Assembly (NCBI GenBank): GCA_031415655.1
Contig: JANOSD010000025.1
Location: 1 to 64,000, forward strand
Source of the DNA: JAKOVR01 sp031415655
GTDB taxonomy: Bacteria; Actinomycetota; Acidimicrobiia; Acidimicrobiales; Acidimicrobilacustridaceae
Reading direction: 5' to 3'
DNA: 64,000 nt
In this document: positions 44,435 to 53,277 of the stretch, piece after piece
Layout of the letters: each line of letters begins with the position of its first letter
How positions within the stretch are numbered: position 1 is the first letter of the stretch
Translations under genes and position numbers: made by a program
The notes under the pieces: generated by a model
What the model was told of the DNA's origin: nothing
Databases searched by the model: none
Seen by the model: only the letters and a program-made list of their open reading frames with translations

Positions 44435-45316
44435 ATGAAATTTGGATTGATGTTCGCCAACGTCGGACCGTTCGCTACAGCCAAGGGTGCCGAAACAATC
44501 GGCAAAGCCGCCGAGGCCGCCCAGTTCGATTCGATCTGGACGGTTGAGCATGTGCTCATCCCCGTTGGCTACGAGTCGGAGTACCCCTACGACAAGAGCG
44601 GGAAGATGCCGGTCGCCAACGATGCCGATGTGCCCGACCCGCTCATCTGGCTCACGTTCGTTGCGGCCCACACCACCACCGTAAAGCTGGCCACCGGCAT
44701 TCTGATCGTCCCGCAGCGCAACCCCGGCGTGTTGGCCAAGGAGGTTGCCACCCTCGATGTGCTCTCCGGGGGCCGCATGATCCTTGGGGTCGGAGCCGGG
44801 TGGCTGGAGGAGGAGTTTGAGGCGCTCGGCATCCCGTTCGCCGAACGGGGCCGCCGACTCGACGATCACATCGGCGCCATGCGGGCGCTGTGGCAAAACG
44901 GTGAAACGTCGTTCCATGGACCGTTCACTACCTACAACAACGTGGTTAGCCGGCCCGCTCCTGCGCAGGGCACCGTACCCATCGTGGTTGGCGGCCATTC
45001 GGAAGCGGCGGCACGGCGGGCCGGCCGAATCGGCGACGGGTTCTTCCCGGGCAAGGGCTCGCCCGCACAGATTGCGGCATTGCTCTCAGTGATGCGAAAA
45101 GCGGCAGACGACGCCGGACGGGATCCTGAGCTGATCGAGGTGACCGCATCGTCCCCCGCAATCTTCGCGCCCGATCCTCGCCCCGGACTCGAAGAGCTCG
45201 CCGCCCTCGGGGTGTCGCGGGTCATCGTCCCGCCACTCAGCTTCGACCCCGCGGCGATCGGCGATGCGCTCAGTGCCTTCGGCGAGCGGGTGATCGGTCC
45301 GCTCGCCGACCTCTGA
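44435..45316 (+). CDS. LLM-class F420-dependent oxidoreductase (TIGR03619-like)
   Basis: 293 aa. MKFGLMFANVGPFATAKGAE, FDSIWTVEHVLIP, LATGILIVPQRNPGVLAKEV, LDVLSGGRMILGVGAGWLEE and VPIVVGGHSEAAARRAGRIG are typical of F420-linked LLM flavin-fold enzymes. Substrate unknown. Stands alone, divergent from DUF1800; sequence only distantly like the LLM gene at 16272. Confidence 0.92.
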   Translation: MKFGLMFANVGPFATAKGAETIGKAAEAAQFDSIWTVEHVLIPVGYESEYPYDKSGKMPVANDADVPDPLIWLTFVAAHTTTVKLATGILIVPQRNPGVLAKEVATLDVLSGGRMILGVGAGWLEEEFEALGIPFAERGRRLDDHIGAMRALWQNGETSFHGPFTTYNNVVSRPAPAQGTVPIVVGGHSEAAARRAGRIGDGFFPGKGSPAQIAALLSVMRKAADDAGRDPELIEVTASSPAIFAPDPRPGLEELAALGVSRVIVPPLSFDPAAIGDALSAFGERVIGPLADL

Positions 45317-45353
45317 TCCCTTTTTCGTGGCCCCACTCAGGGGTCACCGGGGG

Positions 45354-46895
45354 TCAGAGCCGGGATTCACCGCCGCCGCCGCTCTGCGGCATACACGAGG
45401 TCGCTCGTACCACATCGGGCTGCGGGCGCTCGACCTTGGCCTGCGGCATGCGAGCGGCCCACGTGGTCAACGCCGTTTCCAACTCGTCAAGATCGGTGGT
45501 GGTGTCCATCTTCCAGTCGACACGACCGCAGGGCATGTTGCCTTGTTCGCCGCCCAGCCAAGAGATGCCCCAGTCTCCGCCCCAACCCTTTGCGGCCTTG
45601 TCACCGGACGACTGTCCCACGATCGGCGATACCAACAAGATGGTGAGGAACTCACCAAACACCCCGTCGTCGACTTGCTTTCCGTCGGCCGGCGGTGGCG
45701 GCACCTCGATCCGAGCCTCACGTGCAAAAAACTTCGTGTCACGGAGCACCTGCTCGCTGGTGTCCGGCGGCGTGCGGAATGCCTCGTCCAGGCCGGCCTG
45801 GCCCGCGCGGTCGAAGATCTCCTCGGTGAGCGGGCGGCCAAGCTCGTAGGGGGCGCCGAGCATGGCGATCAACGCCGGCGGGATCTCCGAAAGGTCCGGT
45901 GCCATCTCTTGTTCATTGGCTCGTAACTCGGCCCGCTGGTCATCGGTGAGTTGCGTCTCCCAAAGGACCTCGATTCGTTTCGCATCTCCCTCGGCGATCG
46001 CGCTCAGCCCGAACGCAATCTCGTCCTTGCGCTCCTCGAGCTCGGGGCGATTCAAGTCGAGGTTCTGGTCTTGCAAGGCGTGCAGGAGCTCGTGCATCAA
46101 CGTTCTCCGCGCCGCTTCGTTGAGCTCGACCCCTTCAACCACCAACTCCTTGCTCTCATCGTTGTAGAAACCGGCCACGCCGGCGGCCAAGAGCTTCTTT
46201 TGGGTGTCGACGAGGTCGGTGTCGGCGGGGATGAATCCGAAAGCCTTGAGCATCACTTCGTCCTTGGCGATGTTGGCCCGTTCCTCCTCTACGAGATCAA
46301 GGAGCAGGGTGTCGAACTCCTTCGGCGGCAGCACGCTCACGCTCACCGGCTCTTTGAACGTCAGGCCCCGATTCTCCTCGAGCCACGGTTTGATGCGCTC
46401 AACTTCCGCCTCGATCACGGCCGGATCGACGGGTGGTCGGGTCGAACCCGGCGGTCGAGGGGCGGTGGAACCCGGAGCCGACGGGATCGGCACGGGAAAC
46501 GGCTCGGTGGTAGACGGCGTTCGCCGCGTGGTGGATGAGCCCCCGGGCCGGGTAGTGGACGAAGACGCGGTACTCGCCAACTCTTCAGCGTTTCGTCGCC
46601 CCAACGCGAACAACCCCCCCACAAGGGCAATGGCCAGAACGATCGACACGATCACCAAGATGCGATCGATGTTCCGTGGTGGCGACCCACCAACCGTGGG
46701 GAGATCCGAGACCGGCCCGGAACTGCTGCCCGCACGAGCATCGGACGGCGAGCCTGTCGGGGCTTCACCGAATCCGGGGGGTGACGCGGGGAGACCGTCG
46801 ACGCCGGGAACGTGTGGGGTCGCCAGCGGAGGCCCGAGCGGAGGACCCGCGTTCGCCGGACCGGTGGTGCTGCTTCGTCCCCAAGGATCGCTCAC
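45354..46895 (-). CDS. Membrane-anchored HExxH zinc-peptidase-like protein
   Basis: 513 aa from a GTG. A ~90-residue Pro/Gly/Ser-rich cytosolic part, one membrane helix (ILVIVSIVLAIALVGGLFAL), a Thr/Ser/Pro-rich stalk, then an outside domain with LMHELLHALQDQ, the HExxH zinc site, and FGLSAIAEGDAKR where an Asp/Glu third ligand is expected. This resembles conserved actinobacterial basic-secretory/M-clan proteases. The C-terminus contains WGGDWGISWLGGEQ. Target unknown. Confidence 0.82.
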   Translation of the reverse strand: MSDPWGRSSTTGPANAGPPLGPPLATPHVPGVDGLPASPPGFGEAPTGSPSDARAGSSSGPVSDLPTVGGSPPRNIDRILVIVSIVLAIALVGGLFALGRRNAEELASTASSSTTRPGGSSTTRRTPSTTEPFPVPIPSAPGSTAPRPPGSTRPPVDPAVIEAEVERIKPWLEENRGLTFKEPVSVSVLPPKEFDTLLLDLVEEERANIAKDEVMLKAFGFIPADTDLVDTQKKLLAAGVAGFYNDESKELVVEGVELNEAARRTLMHELLHALQDQNLDLNRPELEERKDEIAFGLSAIAEGDAKRIEVLWETQLTDDQRAELRANEQEMAPDLSEIPPALIAMLGAPYELGRPLTEEIFDRAGQAGLDEAFRTPPDTSEQVLRDTKFFAREARIEVPPPPADGKQVDDGVFGEFLTILLVSPIVGQSSGDKAAKGWGGDWGISWLGGEQGNMPCGRVDWKMDTTTDLDELETALTTWAARMPQAKVERPQPDVVRATSCMPQSGGGGESRL

Positions 46896-46981
46896 CCCCA
46901 CAACGTACCGGCCCCGGTCATCGTTCTGACCGCGGTCGATACGGCAACGTCGGCGCATTCGACCCGGTAGGTTGACGACGT

Positions 46982-48817
46982 ATGCGGGAGAAGCACTACA
47001 CCTGGGAGTGGCAGCTCCAGGCCAGCCCCGCGCAGCTGTGGCCCTTGGTGGCCGACACCAACCGTTTCGATCGAGATGCGGGCGTGCCCGGAGTCGCCCG
47101 GCTCGACCGCGGTGAACAACTCGAGAACACCCGCGTCCGTTTGCGGGTCAAACAATTCGGCATCCCCCTCGACTACGTGCAGGAACCGTTCGAGTGGGAT
47201 GAACCCCGTCGATTCTCGGTAACCCGCCGCTTCACAACCGGTCCGTTGGCCTCGCTGCGGATCCTCGCCGAACTCGAACCCACCCCCGCCGGCGGCACGA
47301 CACTCATCTACAACGTGTGGGCGGCAGCCCGGAACCCGATCTTTGCTCCCGCTATCCCGATCCAGATCGGCACGGTGCTCGCTCGCACGTTCGACCGCAC
47401 GTTTCGTTCATACGACCGAATCGCCGTGGTGGGCGACCTCAGCGCAACCTCTGGAGGCCGGGTCCGCCTCGCCCCTGGCGGCGCTGCCCGGCTCGTCGAA
47501 CAGCGACGCACCCTGGTCGATGCCAGCGTTCGTCCCTCCGTCGTCGACCACCTAGTGGGCATCGTGGAAAGCGGCGACGACCTCGCGGTGGGCCGGCTTC
47601 GTCCTTTCGCACTGGCCGCTCGTTGGGGCGAATCGCGTCGAGAAACCTTGGAGGCGTTTCTTCTGGCCACCCGATCTGGCCTGCTCCAATTCCGTTGGGA
47701 TGTGTTGTGCCCGATGTGCCGAATCGCCAAGGCATCGCCGCAGTCGCTTTCCGCCCTTCCCTCCACGGTGCATTGCGACACGTGCAACGTGGAGTATGGC
47801 GCCGACTTCGCCCGTTCGGTCGAGCTCACCTTCACTCCGAATCCCTCCATCCGAGTGGTGGATCGAAACGAATATTGCGTCGGCAACCCTGCCGCCACAC
47901 CCCACATCGTGAGCCAACGACTCGTCGCCGCCGGTGAGACCTCGTCTTTCGGTCCGCTTCAGGAGGAAGGGCGCTATCGGGTTCGCTGCTTCGAGGTGAG
48001 TGGGGCCACCTACGTCCGGGTCGGCCATCTTGGATTGTCGGCGTTGTCGATCACCACGGATGCCATCGGTGAAGGCACCGACCCCGACGATGGCAACGAT
48101 CCGGAAGTTGCGGTTGGGGGCACGATCGAGGTGCACAACGACCTGCGCACCGAACAACTCGTACTTCTGGAACGCACGTCTATCGGCGACGATGCCGTCA
48201 CGGCGGCGATGGTCACTAGTACCCAACGGTTCCGCGACTTGTTTGCCGACGAGGCCTTGCGGCCCGGCGACCAGGTATCGGTGGGCTCGTTGGCGATCGC
48301 CTTCACCGACCTCACCGATTCCACCCGGCTCTACCAGACGATCGGCGACGCTGTTGCGTTCGGCCGAGTACTCGACCACTTCGACGTGTTGCGCACCTGC
48401 ATCGCCGAAGAGGACGGTGGTGTGGTCAAGACCATCGGCGACGCCGTGATGGCCGTATTCCCCACCCCAGTGGCGGCCGTGCGGGCCGTGATCGCCGCGC
48501 GGCAGCGAATCGCGGAGAACGCCGACCAGCACGATCACCCCCTGTCGCTGAAGATCGGTGTGCACTTCGGACCGTGTATCGGCGTCCGCCTCAATGACCA
48601 GCTGGACTACTTTGGGTCCACCGTGAACCTGGCCGCACGGGTGCAGGGACGAGCCGGGCCCAACGAGATCGTTCTGTCCTCGCAGGTGCGAGACGACCCG
48701 GAGGTTCGTGCATTGCTAGCCGACATGGGCGACGATGCCAACCTCGACGAGATCATCGCGTCACTCAAGGGTTTCGACGACGAGTTCACGTTATGGCGAC
48801 TCGGCGCGCGCCCGTGA
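46982..48817 (+). CDS. START-like / DUF5939 / class III adenylate cyclase
   Basis: 611 aa. Residues ~1-150: SRPBCC/START-like hydrophobic pocket (WEWQLQASPAQLWPLVAD). Residues ~160-420: DUF5939-type region with a zinc-ribbon-like CPMC ... CDTC. Residues ~430-611: class III cyclase with metal Asp residues in AFTDLTDSTRLY, the Lys of VVKTIGDAVM that favours ATP over GTP, and the stabilising Asn/Arg in STVNLAARVQG. Likely makes cAMP in response to a lipid-like ligand (inference). The stop overlaps the next gene by 4 bp. Confidence 0.9.
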   Translation: MREKHYTWEWQLQASPAQLWPLVADTNRFDRDAGVPGVARLDRGEQLENTRVRLRVKQFGIPLDYVQEPFEWDEPRRFSVTRRFTTGPLASLRILAELEPTPAGGTTLIYNVWAAARNPIFAPAIPIQIGTVLARTFDRTFRSYDRIAVVGDLSATSGGRVRLAPGGAARLVEQRRTLVDASVRPSVVDHLVGIVESGDDLAVGRLRPFALAARWGESRRETLEAFLLATRSGLLQFRWDVLCPMCRIAKASPQSLSALPSTVHCDTCNVEYGADFARSVELTFTPNPSIRVVDRNEYCVGNPAATPHIVSQRLVAAGETSSFGPLQEEGRYRVRCFEVSGATYVRVGHLGLSALSITTDAIGEGTDPDDGNDPEVAVGGTIEVHNDLRTEQLVLLERTSIGDDAVTAAMVTSTQRFRDLFADEALRPGDQVSVGSLAIAFTDLTDSTRLYQTIGDAVAFGRVLDHFDVLRTCIAEEDGGVVKTIGDAVMAVFPTPVAAVRAVIAARQRIAENADQHDHPLSLKIGVHFGPCIGVRLNDQLDYFGSTVNLAARVQGRAGPNEIVLSSQVRDDPEVRALLADMGDDANLDEIIASLKGFDDEFTLWRLGARP

Positions 48818-49272
48818 CCGGTACCAAGGACGACACCACGGGCGGCAGCAAGGACGACGCCACGGGTGGAACGAACCTCACCGTCTCCCGAGCTTTTCTC
48901 GTGATCGCTGCCCTGGCGTTGGCCAACGTGTCGAGGAACTATGGCGTCAACCCCGAGCAAACGCTCCGGGAACTTTTCGGTTTCACCATCACCAGTAAGT
49001 CCGAAGTGCACATGTTTCGAGCCGTGATGGGGCTCTACCTTGCGTTCGCCGGCTACTGGATCGCCGGCGCAGTACGAACGGCATGGACTCGTCCGGCGCT
49101 CGTCAGCGTGGTGCTGGTGATGGGCGGGCTCGCCGGAGGGCGGGTGCTGAGCGTCTTCGTGGATGGCACACCAGACCCCACCCTCACCACCTACCTCATC
49201 GTGGAAGTGGTGTTCGCCGTCGGCGCCGGCGCGCTGCTCTGGTGGACCCGACCGGTCAGGCCCACCTCGTGA
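48814..49272 (+). CDS. Small membrane protein (DUF4345-like) coupled to the cyclase
   Basis: 152 aa from a GTG in GTGA overlap with the cyclase stop; an ATG 21 bases earlier is also open. A polar Gly/Thr/Asp-rich start, then four membrane helices (AFLVIAALALANVSR, VMGLYLAFAGYWIAGAV, LVSVVLVMGGLAGGRVLSVF, IVEVVFAVGAGALLWW). The layout fits DUF4345. It may anchor or modulate the cyclase; inferred only from coupling. Confidence 0.75.
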   Translation: MTGTKDDTTGGSKDDATGGTNLTVSRAFLVIAALALANVSRNYGVNPEQTLRELFGFTITSKSEVHMFRAVMGLYLAFAGYWIAGAVRTAWTRPALVSVVLVMGGLAGGRVLSVFVDGTPDPTLTTYLIVEVVFAVGAGALLWWTRPVRPTS

Positions 49273-49484
49273 CGGTGCGGAGGATTCGGTCCACCTCATC
49301 AGCACGTGATGCTTCGGTAGCTCCTGCGGGTCCCGTTCGACGACTGCACGCAAGCGCAAGCCCCTACTTTCGGCACGTTCCTGAAAGCAGCGCACCCCGC
49401 CGGGGCCGTCCCCTTTGGGACATCGCCGAGAACGAGGATCGTGCAACCCGAACCGAACGAGTCGTGGATGGCCAGGCCGACTTG

Positions 49485-49523
49485 GTGAACACACTCCGCG
49501 AACACACTCCGTGAACACACTCG
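49485..49523. repeat. 13-bp tandem repeat, three copies
   Basis: GTGAACACACTCC, GCGAACACACTCC and GTGAACACACTCG follow one another without gaps. They lie in the otherwise empty stretch 49273-49543 between the DUF4345-like gene and the small gene at 49544. No function evident; could be iterons for a regulator or a slippage repeat. Confidence 0.9.
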
Positions 49524-49543
49524 GTGCACGATGGTCGAGTTGG

Positions 49544-49903
49544 ATGCCGAAGCTTTCGTTCCCTCCCGGTTCGCAAACGCACGCCGCAGTCTGCCTACCG
49601 CTCCCCCGCGACCTCGACCGCAAGACTGCCCTCCGGGTGCGGTGCCTCAACTCCCCCGCCGAGCGGCGAACAGCACGTCACGATGATCTTTCTCGAGTTC
49701 GTGCCCTGCCCCCGGGTATCGCTTCGGCGCAGCTCGAGGTACTGGTCGATCTCCGGGTGCCGCCCGACGGACGAACACCATGGACGTGGTCTGGCGACCT
49801 GCTGGTCCGGCCGGTTCACGACGACGCACCACAGCCCGAAGCAGTCGACATGAATTGGACCTGGACCCTTCCCGAGCAACGAGGATCGTGTCGTGACTTC
49901 TGA
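49544..49903 (+). CDS. Hypothetical protein overlapping the transglutaminase gene
   Basis: 119 aa starting MPKLSFPPGSQTHAAVCLPL; third codon positions are strongly G/C, as in real genes here. The segment QLEVLVDLRVPPDGRTPWTW, then SGDLLVRPV and MNWTWTLP suggests a beta-rich fold. The stop overlaps the next gene by 11 bp. The frame continues upstream to 49415 across the 13-bp repeats, but that part is poor. No family recognised. Confidence 0.5.
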   Translation: MPKLSFPPGSQTHAAVCLPLPRDLDRKTALRVRCLNSPAERRTARHDDLSRVRALPPGIASAQLEVLVDLRVPPDGRTPWTWSGDLLVRPVHDDAPQPEAVDMNWTWTLPEQRGSCRDF

Positions 49904-50780
49904 ACTTGGCTTCCTGGACCGATACGTCGAACCCGGGCCGATGACCGACCCCGGTCGACACCGTCACCGATTCGCCGGGCTACCCACCGACATCGCTTCG
50001 CTGGCCCGCATCGCACGTGGCCTCGTCATCCACGAACATTTCGCCGCCTACTACGGCGTGACCGTGTCCGAAGATGCCAGGCAAGCACTACATGTCCGGC
50101 GCATCGAAGATCTGCTCGATCGGATCGTGGCGCTCGACGATCGGGATCTTCAGGAAAGACGCCCACCGCAGTCCCGGGTGGTGGGCAACTGTCGCCACTT
50201 CACGGTGCTCCTCGTGGCCATGCTCCGTTCGCTCAGTGTTCCCGCTCGCGCTCGGTGCGGCTTCGGTGGCTACTTCCTCGTCGACGGCTACGAGGATCAT
50301 TGGGTGTGTGAGTACTGGGACGCGGAACAGCGGCGATGGCGGCTTGTCGATGCGCAGATCGACGGACGCCAACGGAACATCTTCGGTATCGACTTCGATC
50401 TCACTGACGTACCCCGAGATCAGTTCCTTGTGGGTGGGATGGCGTGGGCGCTCTGCCGCGCCGGTGAGGCAGACCCGGATCGTTTCGGCCTGAGCGTCGT
50501 CAACGAATTCGGCTGGTGGTGGATCGCCTCGAACCTGATGCGCGACGCCGCCGCCCTTGACAACATCGAGGTGTTGCCGTGGGACAGCTGGGGCGGCATG
50601 CCGAAACCCGATGAGGAAATCGACGACAGCCGGATCGACCTCTTCGATCGGCTGGCCTGCCTCACCACCGGGCCGGACGCTTGCTGGGACGAGCTCGTGG
50701 AATTGTGCGACGCTGACGACCGTCTCCGGATCGACGGGTTCGTACACAACGACCTCCGCAACCGCGACGAACCGTTGTAG
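49893..50780 (+). CDS. Transglutaminase-like protein
   Basis: 295 aa from a GTG. Papain-like triad: Cys100 in VVGNCRHFTVLL, His136 in YEDHWVCEYW and Asp153 in WRLVDAQID, spaced as in bacterial transglutaminase-like proteins. No signal peptide, so cytosolic. May be a protease, amidase or peptide ligase; the substrate is unknown. Preceded by the overlapping 119-aa gene. Confidence 0.88.
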   Translation: MTSELGFLDRYVEPGPMTDPGRHRHRFAGLPTDIASLARIARGLVIHEHFAAYYGVTVSEDARQALHVRRIEDLLDRIVALDDRDLQERRPPQSRVVGNCRHFTVLLVAMLRSLSVPARARCGFGGYFLVDGYEDHWVCEYWDAEQRRWRLVDAQIDGRQRNIFGIDFDLTDVPRDQFLVGGMAWALCRAGEADPDRFGLSVVNEFGWWWIASNLMRDAAALDNIEVLPWDSWGGMPKPDEEIDDSRIDLFDRLACLTTGPDACWDELVELCDADDRLRIDGFVHNDLRNRDEPL

Positions 50781-50802
50781 ATGCTCGCCACCGTGTCGAA
50801 AC

Positions 50803-50840
50803 CCTGGCCACCGCACCGATGCCTGGCCGCCGTACCGATA
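50803..50840. repeat. 19-bp imperfect direct repeat
   Basis: CCTGGCCACCGCACCGATG at 50803-50821 is followed at once by CCTGGCCGCCGTACCGATA (three differences). It lies in the 111-bp gap between the transglutaminase stop and the SAF lipoprotein start. Confidence 0.7.
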
Positions 50841-50891
50841 CCCTCGTCCGAAACCCGCACCACGCGGTAGTGAAAAATGGGGGTAGGCGTG

Positions 50892-51695
50892 ATGAAAACC
50901 TGGAGCACCACATCAAGGGCCGATCGACGCGCTCGCTTCACCGCCACAATCTGTTCGATGGTGGCGATCATCGCCTCGCTCGTTGCGGCGTGTGGTTCCG
51001 AAACATCGGTCGTTCCCAACGCCGCCAGCTCGGCCGCATCGACGCCGGGGTCCGGTTCCACCGGCTCGTTGTCCAACGCAACGGTGCCAACCAACCCGGG
51101 CATACGAGTGTGTGTACTGGTAGCGGCGGAGCAGATTCAACGAGGTACCACCGGAGCGGCTGCCGCTGGATCGGGAGCGATCCAGTGGAGGGCGATCCCC
51201 CAGTCGTTCCGCCCGGGTTCAGCGGTCGTGTCCGTCGACGAGATCACAACGAAGGTCGCCCTCTTCGGCCTCACTCCAGGGACCGTGATCGTGAAGGAAA
51301 TGTTCGTCGACCCGAGCACCACCGGCTCGACAACTATCAACTCGCCCACGCTCGATTCTCCCAGCGCCCTCCCGCCCGGCTCCGATCCACCAACGGCGAC
51401 CAGCGCTCTGTCGTCGGCGTGTGATGTAGACGCCCTTCCCGGTCCCGACCTCGCCAAGGCATGGGTGATCGCCCGTGAAGTCCCGCAATTCACCGAATGG
51501 CAAGACGCCGTCGCACAGGGGATGGTCGTTCGCACGTCGGTCGACCCCGCCGCCCGACCCGCGGACGCCATTGACCAAGTCGTTGAGTTCACCGTGAATG
51601 CCGACGATATGGCGTTCGTGAACCTGCCCGTCGGAGCGATCGTGGTGGCGGGGATGTTTGTCACTAGCGACGTGATCCGCACCTTTCCCCAATAG
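50892..51695 (+). CDS. CpaB/RcpC-like SAF-domain lipoprotein
   Basis: 267 aa. Signal peptide ending in lipobox LVAAC. Then VCVLVAAEQIQRGTTG, IQWRAIPQSFRPGSAVVS, TPGTVIVKEMFVD, the order seen in SAF domains of the Flp pilus protein CpaB. A second, weaker SAF-like unit follows (KAWVIAREVPQF ... NLPVGAIVVAGMFV). CpaB assembles Flp/Tad pili in the periplasm, but no other tad genes are near, so this may be a stand-alone envelope protein. Confidence 0.72.
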   Translation: MKTWSTTSRADRRARFTATICSMVAIIASLVAACGSETSVVPNAASSAASTPGSGSTGSLSNATVPTNPGIRVCVLVAAEQIQRGTTGAAAAGSGAIQWRAIPQSFRPGSAVVSVDEITTKVALFGLTPGTVIVKEMFVDPSTTGSTTINSPTLDSPSALPPGSDPPTATSALSSACDVDALPGPDLAKAWVIAREVPQFTEWQDAVAQGMVVRTSVDPAARPADAIDQVVEFTVNADDMAFVNLPVGAIVVAGMFVTSDVIRTFPQ

Positions 51696-51736
51696 CGTTA
51701 CTGTTTACTCACAGAGTTTATGGGTACACTCTTGGC

Positions 51737-52534
51737 ATGACGGAACCAGAGTCGGACATGACCATCGAGCAGTTGGCCACGGAAGCCGGGTTGCCCTACA
51801 CCACCATCCGGATGTACCAGCACCGAGGACTCCTCCCGCCGCCTGAACGCCGTGGGCGGGTGGGGTTCTACGGGCCAGACCATCGGGCTCGGCTGCGCCT
51901 GATCGCCGAGCTGCAAGAGAAGGGCTACTCGCTCGCGGCCATCAAGGATCTCGTCGAGACGTGGCAGAGCGGGCACACCCTGAGCGAGGTACTCGGTGTT
52001 GAACGCCATGCCGCGGGGGTGCTGGGCGCCGAGCCGGAAATTCGTCTGCGGCCCGAGGAGCTCGCCGCACGGTTCGCCGGCGTGGTGTTCTCCCCGGAGA
52101 CCATGGCTCGCGCCTATCAACTCGGGCTCGTGAGCTTCGACGATGGGATGATCGTGGTCACGGCTCCCGTATTCCTCGAAGTCGGCGCCGAACTGGTGGC
52201 GATGGGTGTTCCCGCCGAGCAGGTGCTCGACGAGTATGAGCATCTGCTCGGGGTCACCCACGAGTTGGCGGAGCGTTTCGCGGGAGTGTTCGAACGCAAC
52301 CTCTGGCAGCCGTTCGTCGAAGCGGGCATGCCGCCGCCGCAACTCATTCCCCTTACCGATGGGTTGGCCCGCCTCAGTCCGCTCGCCGAGGCGATCGTTG
52401 TCGCCACCCTCCGCCAAGCGCTCTCCGCCGTTGCGGCGAGGTTCCTCGATGAACAGGCCAAAGCCCTCACCCAACCGAAACCCGCCCAACCGAAACCCGC
52501 CGGATCGTCCCGACGAAAGACGGCCAAGAAATGA
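51737..52534 (+). CDS. MerR-family transcriptional regulator
   Basis: 265 aa. N-terminal HTH: MTIEQLATEAGLPYTTIRMY then QHRGLLPPPERRGRVGFYGP, followed by RLRLIAELQEKGYSLAAIKDL, a full MerR DNA-binding unit. The long C-terminal helical domain (~110-240) lacks a Cys metal site, so it responds to an organic ligand or protein. Lys/Pro repeat at the end (QPKPAQPKP). Overlaps the DUF2071 gene by 4 bp; probably regulates its own operon. Confidence 0.93.
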   Translation: MTEPESDMTIEQLATEAGLPYTTIRMYQHRGLLPPPERRGRVGFYGPDHRARLRLIAELQEKGYSLAAIKDLVETWQSGHTLSEVLGVERHAAGVLGAEPEIRLRPEELAARFAGVVFSPETMARAYQLGLVSFDDGMIVVTAPVFLEVGAELVAMGVPAEQVLDEYEHLLGVTHELAERFAGVFERNLWQPFVEAGMPPPQLIPLTDGLARLSPLAEAIVVATLRQALSAVAARFLDEQAKALTQPKPAQPKPAGSSRRKTAKK

Positions 52535-53277
52535 ACCTCTTCGACGCCGTAAATGGTCGCATCGAACGCCGGCTACTCGTGAACCTCCGGATCGACCCGG
52601 AAGCGGTGATCCCGCTGTTACCCGCGACGCTGCGGCCGCTGCTGGTCGACGGTTGGGCGATCGCCGGCATGTGCCTGATCCGTTTGGCCGCACTTCGACC
52701 GGCGTTCATGCCGGCGGCGATCGGCCTCACCACCGAGAACGTGGCTCACCGAATCGCCGTGGAATGGGACGACCACGGTGAACGCCGAACCGGCGTGTGG
52801 ATCCCCCATCGCCTCACCTCGTCGAGGTTCACCGTGTGGGCGGGAGGAAAGCTGTTTCCCGCTGTCCATTCCTACGCCGACTTCGAGGTGGACGACCAAG
52901 GCGACCGCATCAGCATTGCAGTGCGGGGCGCCGACGGCCTCCACATCGCCGTGTCGTGCCAAAGCGCCGACGACGTGCCTGCGTCCTCGGTATTTGCATC
53001 GATGGCGAAGGCCGACGAGTTCTTTCGGACCGGCTCCACCGGTGTGAGCCCCGGAGGGCCGGACGGTAGATGCGACCTCGTGGACCTCAACGTCGCAGGA
53101 TGGAATCTCACACCGCTGGCAATCACCGATGCCCGTTCATCAATCCTCGAAGCATTAGCTCCCATCGGTGACCGGGCACAGTGGGACTCTGCTTTCATCA
53201 TGCGTGACATGGCCTGCCAGTGGACCGCTGCGGAGCATTCCGCCGTGTCCACAATCGACGCCATCGCGGCGCGATGA
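52531..53277 (+). CDS. DUF2071/YqjF-like protein
   Basis: 248 aa; ATGA overlap with the MerR gene. RRLLVNLRIDPEAVIPLLPA, WAIAGMCLIRLAALRP, HRIAVEWDDHGERRTGVWIP and GLHIAVSCQSADD follow the acetoacetate-decarboxylase-like DUF2071 fold. Activity unknown. Middle gene of a three-gene operon. Confidence 0.8.
   Translation: MNLFDAVNGRIERRLLVNLRIDPEAVIPLLPATLRPLLVDGWAIAGMCLIRLAALRPAFMPAAIGLTTENVAHRIAVEWDDHGERRTGVWIPHRLTSSRFTVWAGGKLFPAVHSYADFEVDDQGDRISIAVRGADGLHIAVSCQSADDVPASSVFASMAKADEFFRTGSTGVSPGGPDGRCDLVDLNVAGWNLTPLAITDARSSILEALAPIGDRAQWDSAFIMRDMACQWTAAEHSAVSTIDAIAAR

Noticed and set aside
48607..49650. Minus-strand frame of ~347 codons across 49.3 kb
   Set aside because: His/Arg/Pro-rich composition, antisense to the cyclase and DUF4345-like genes.
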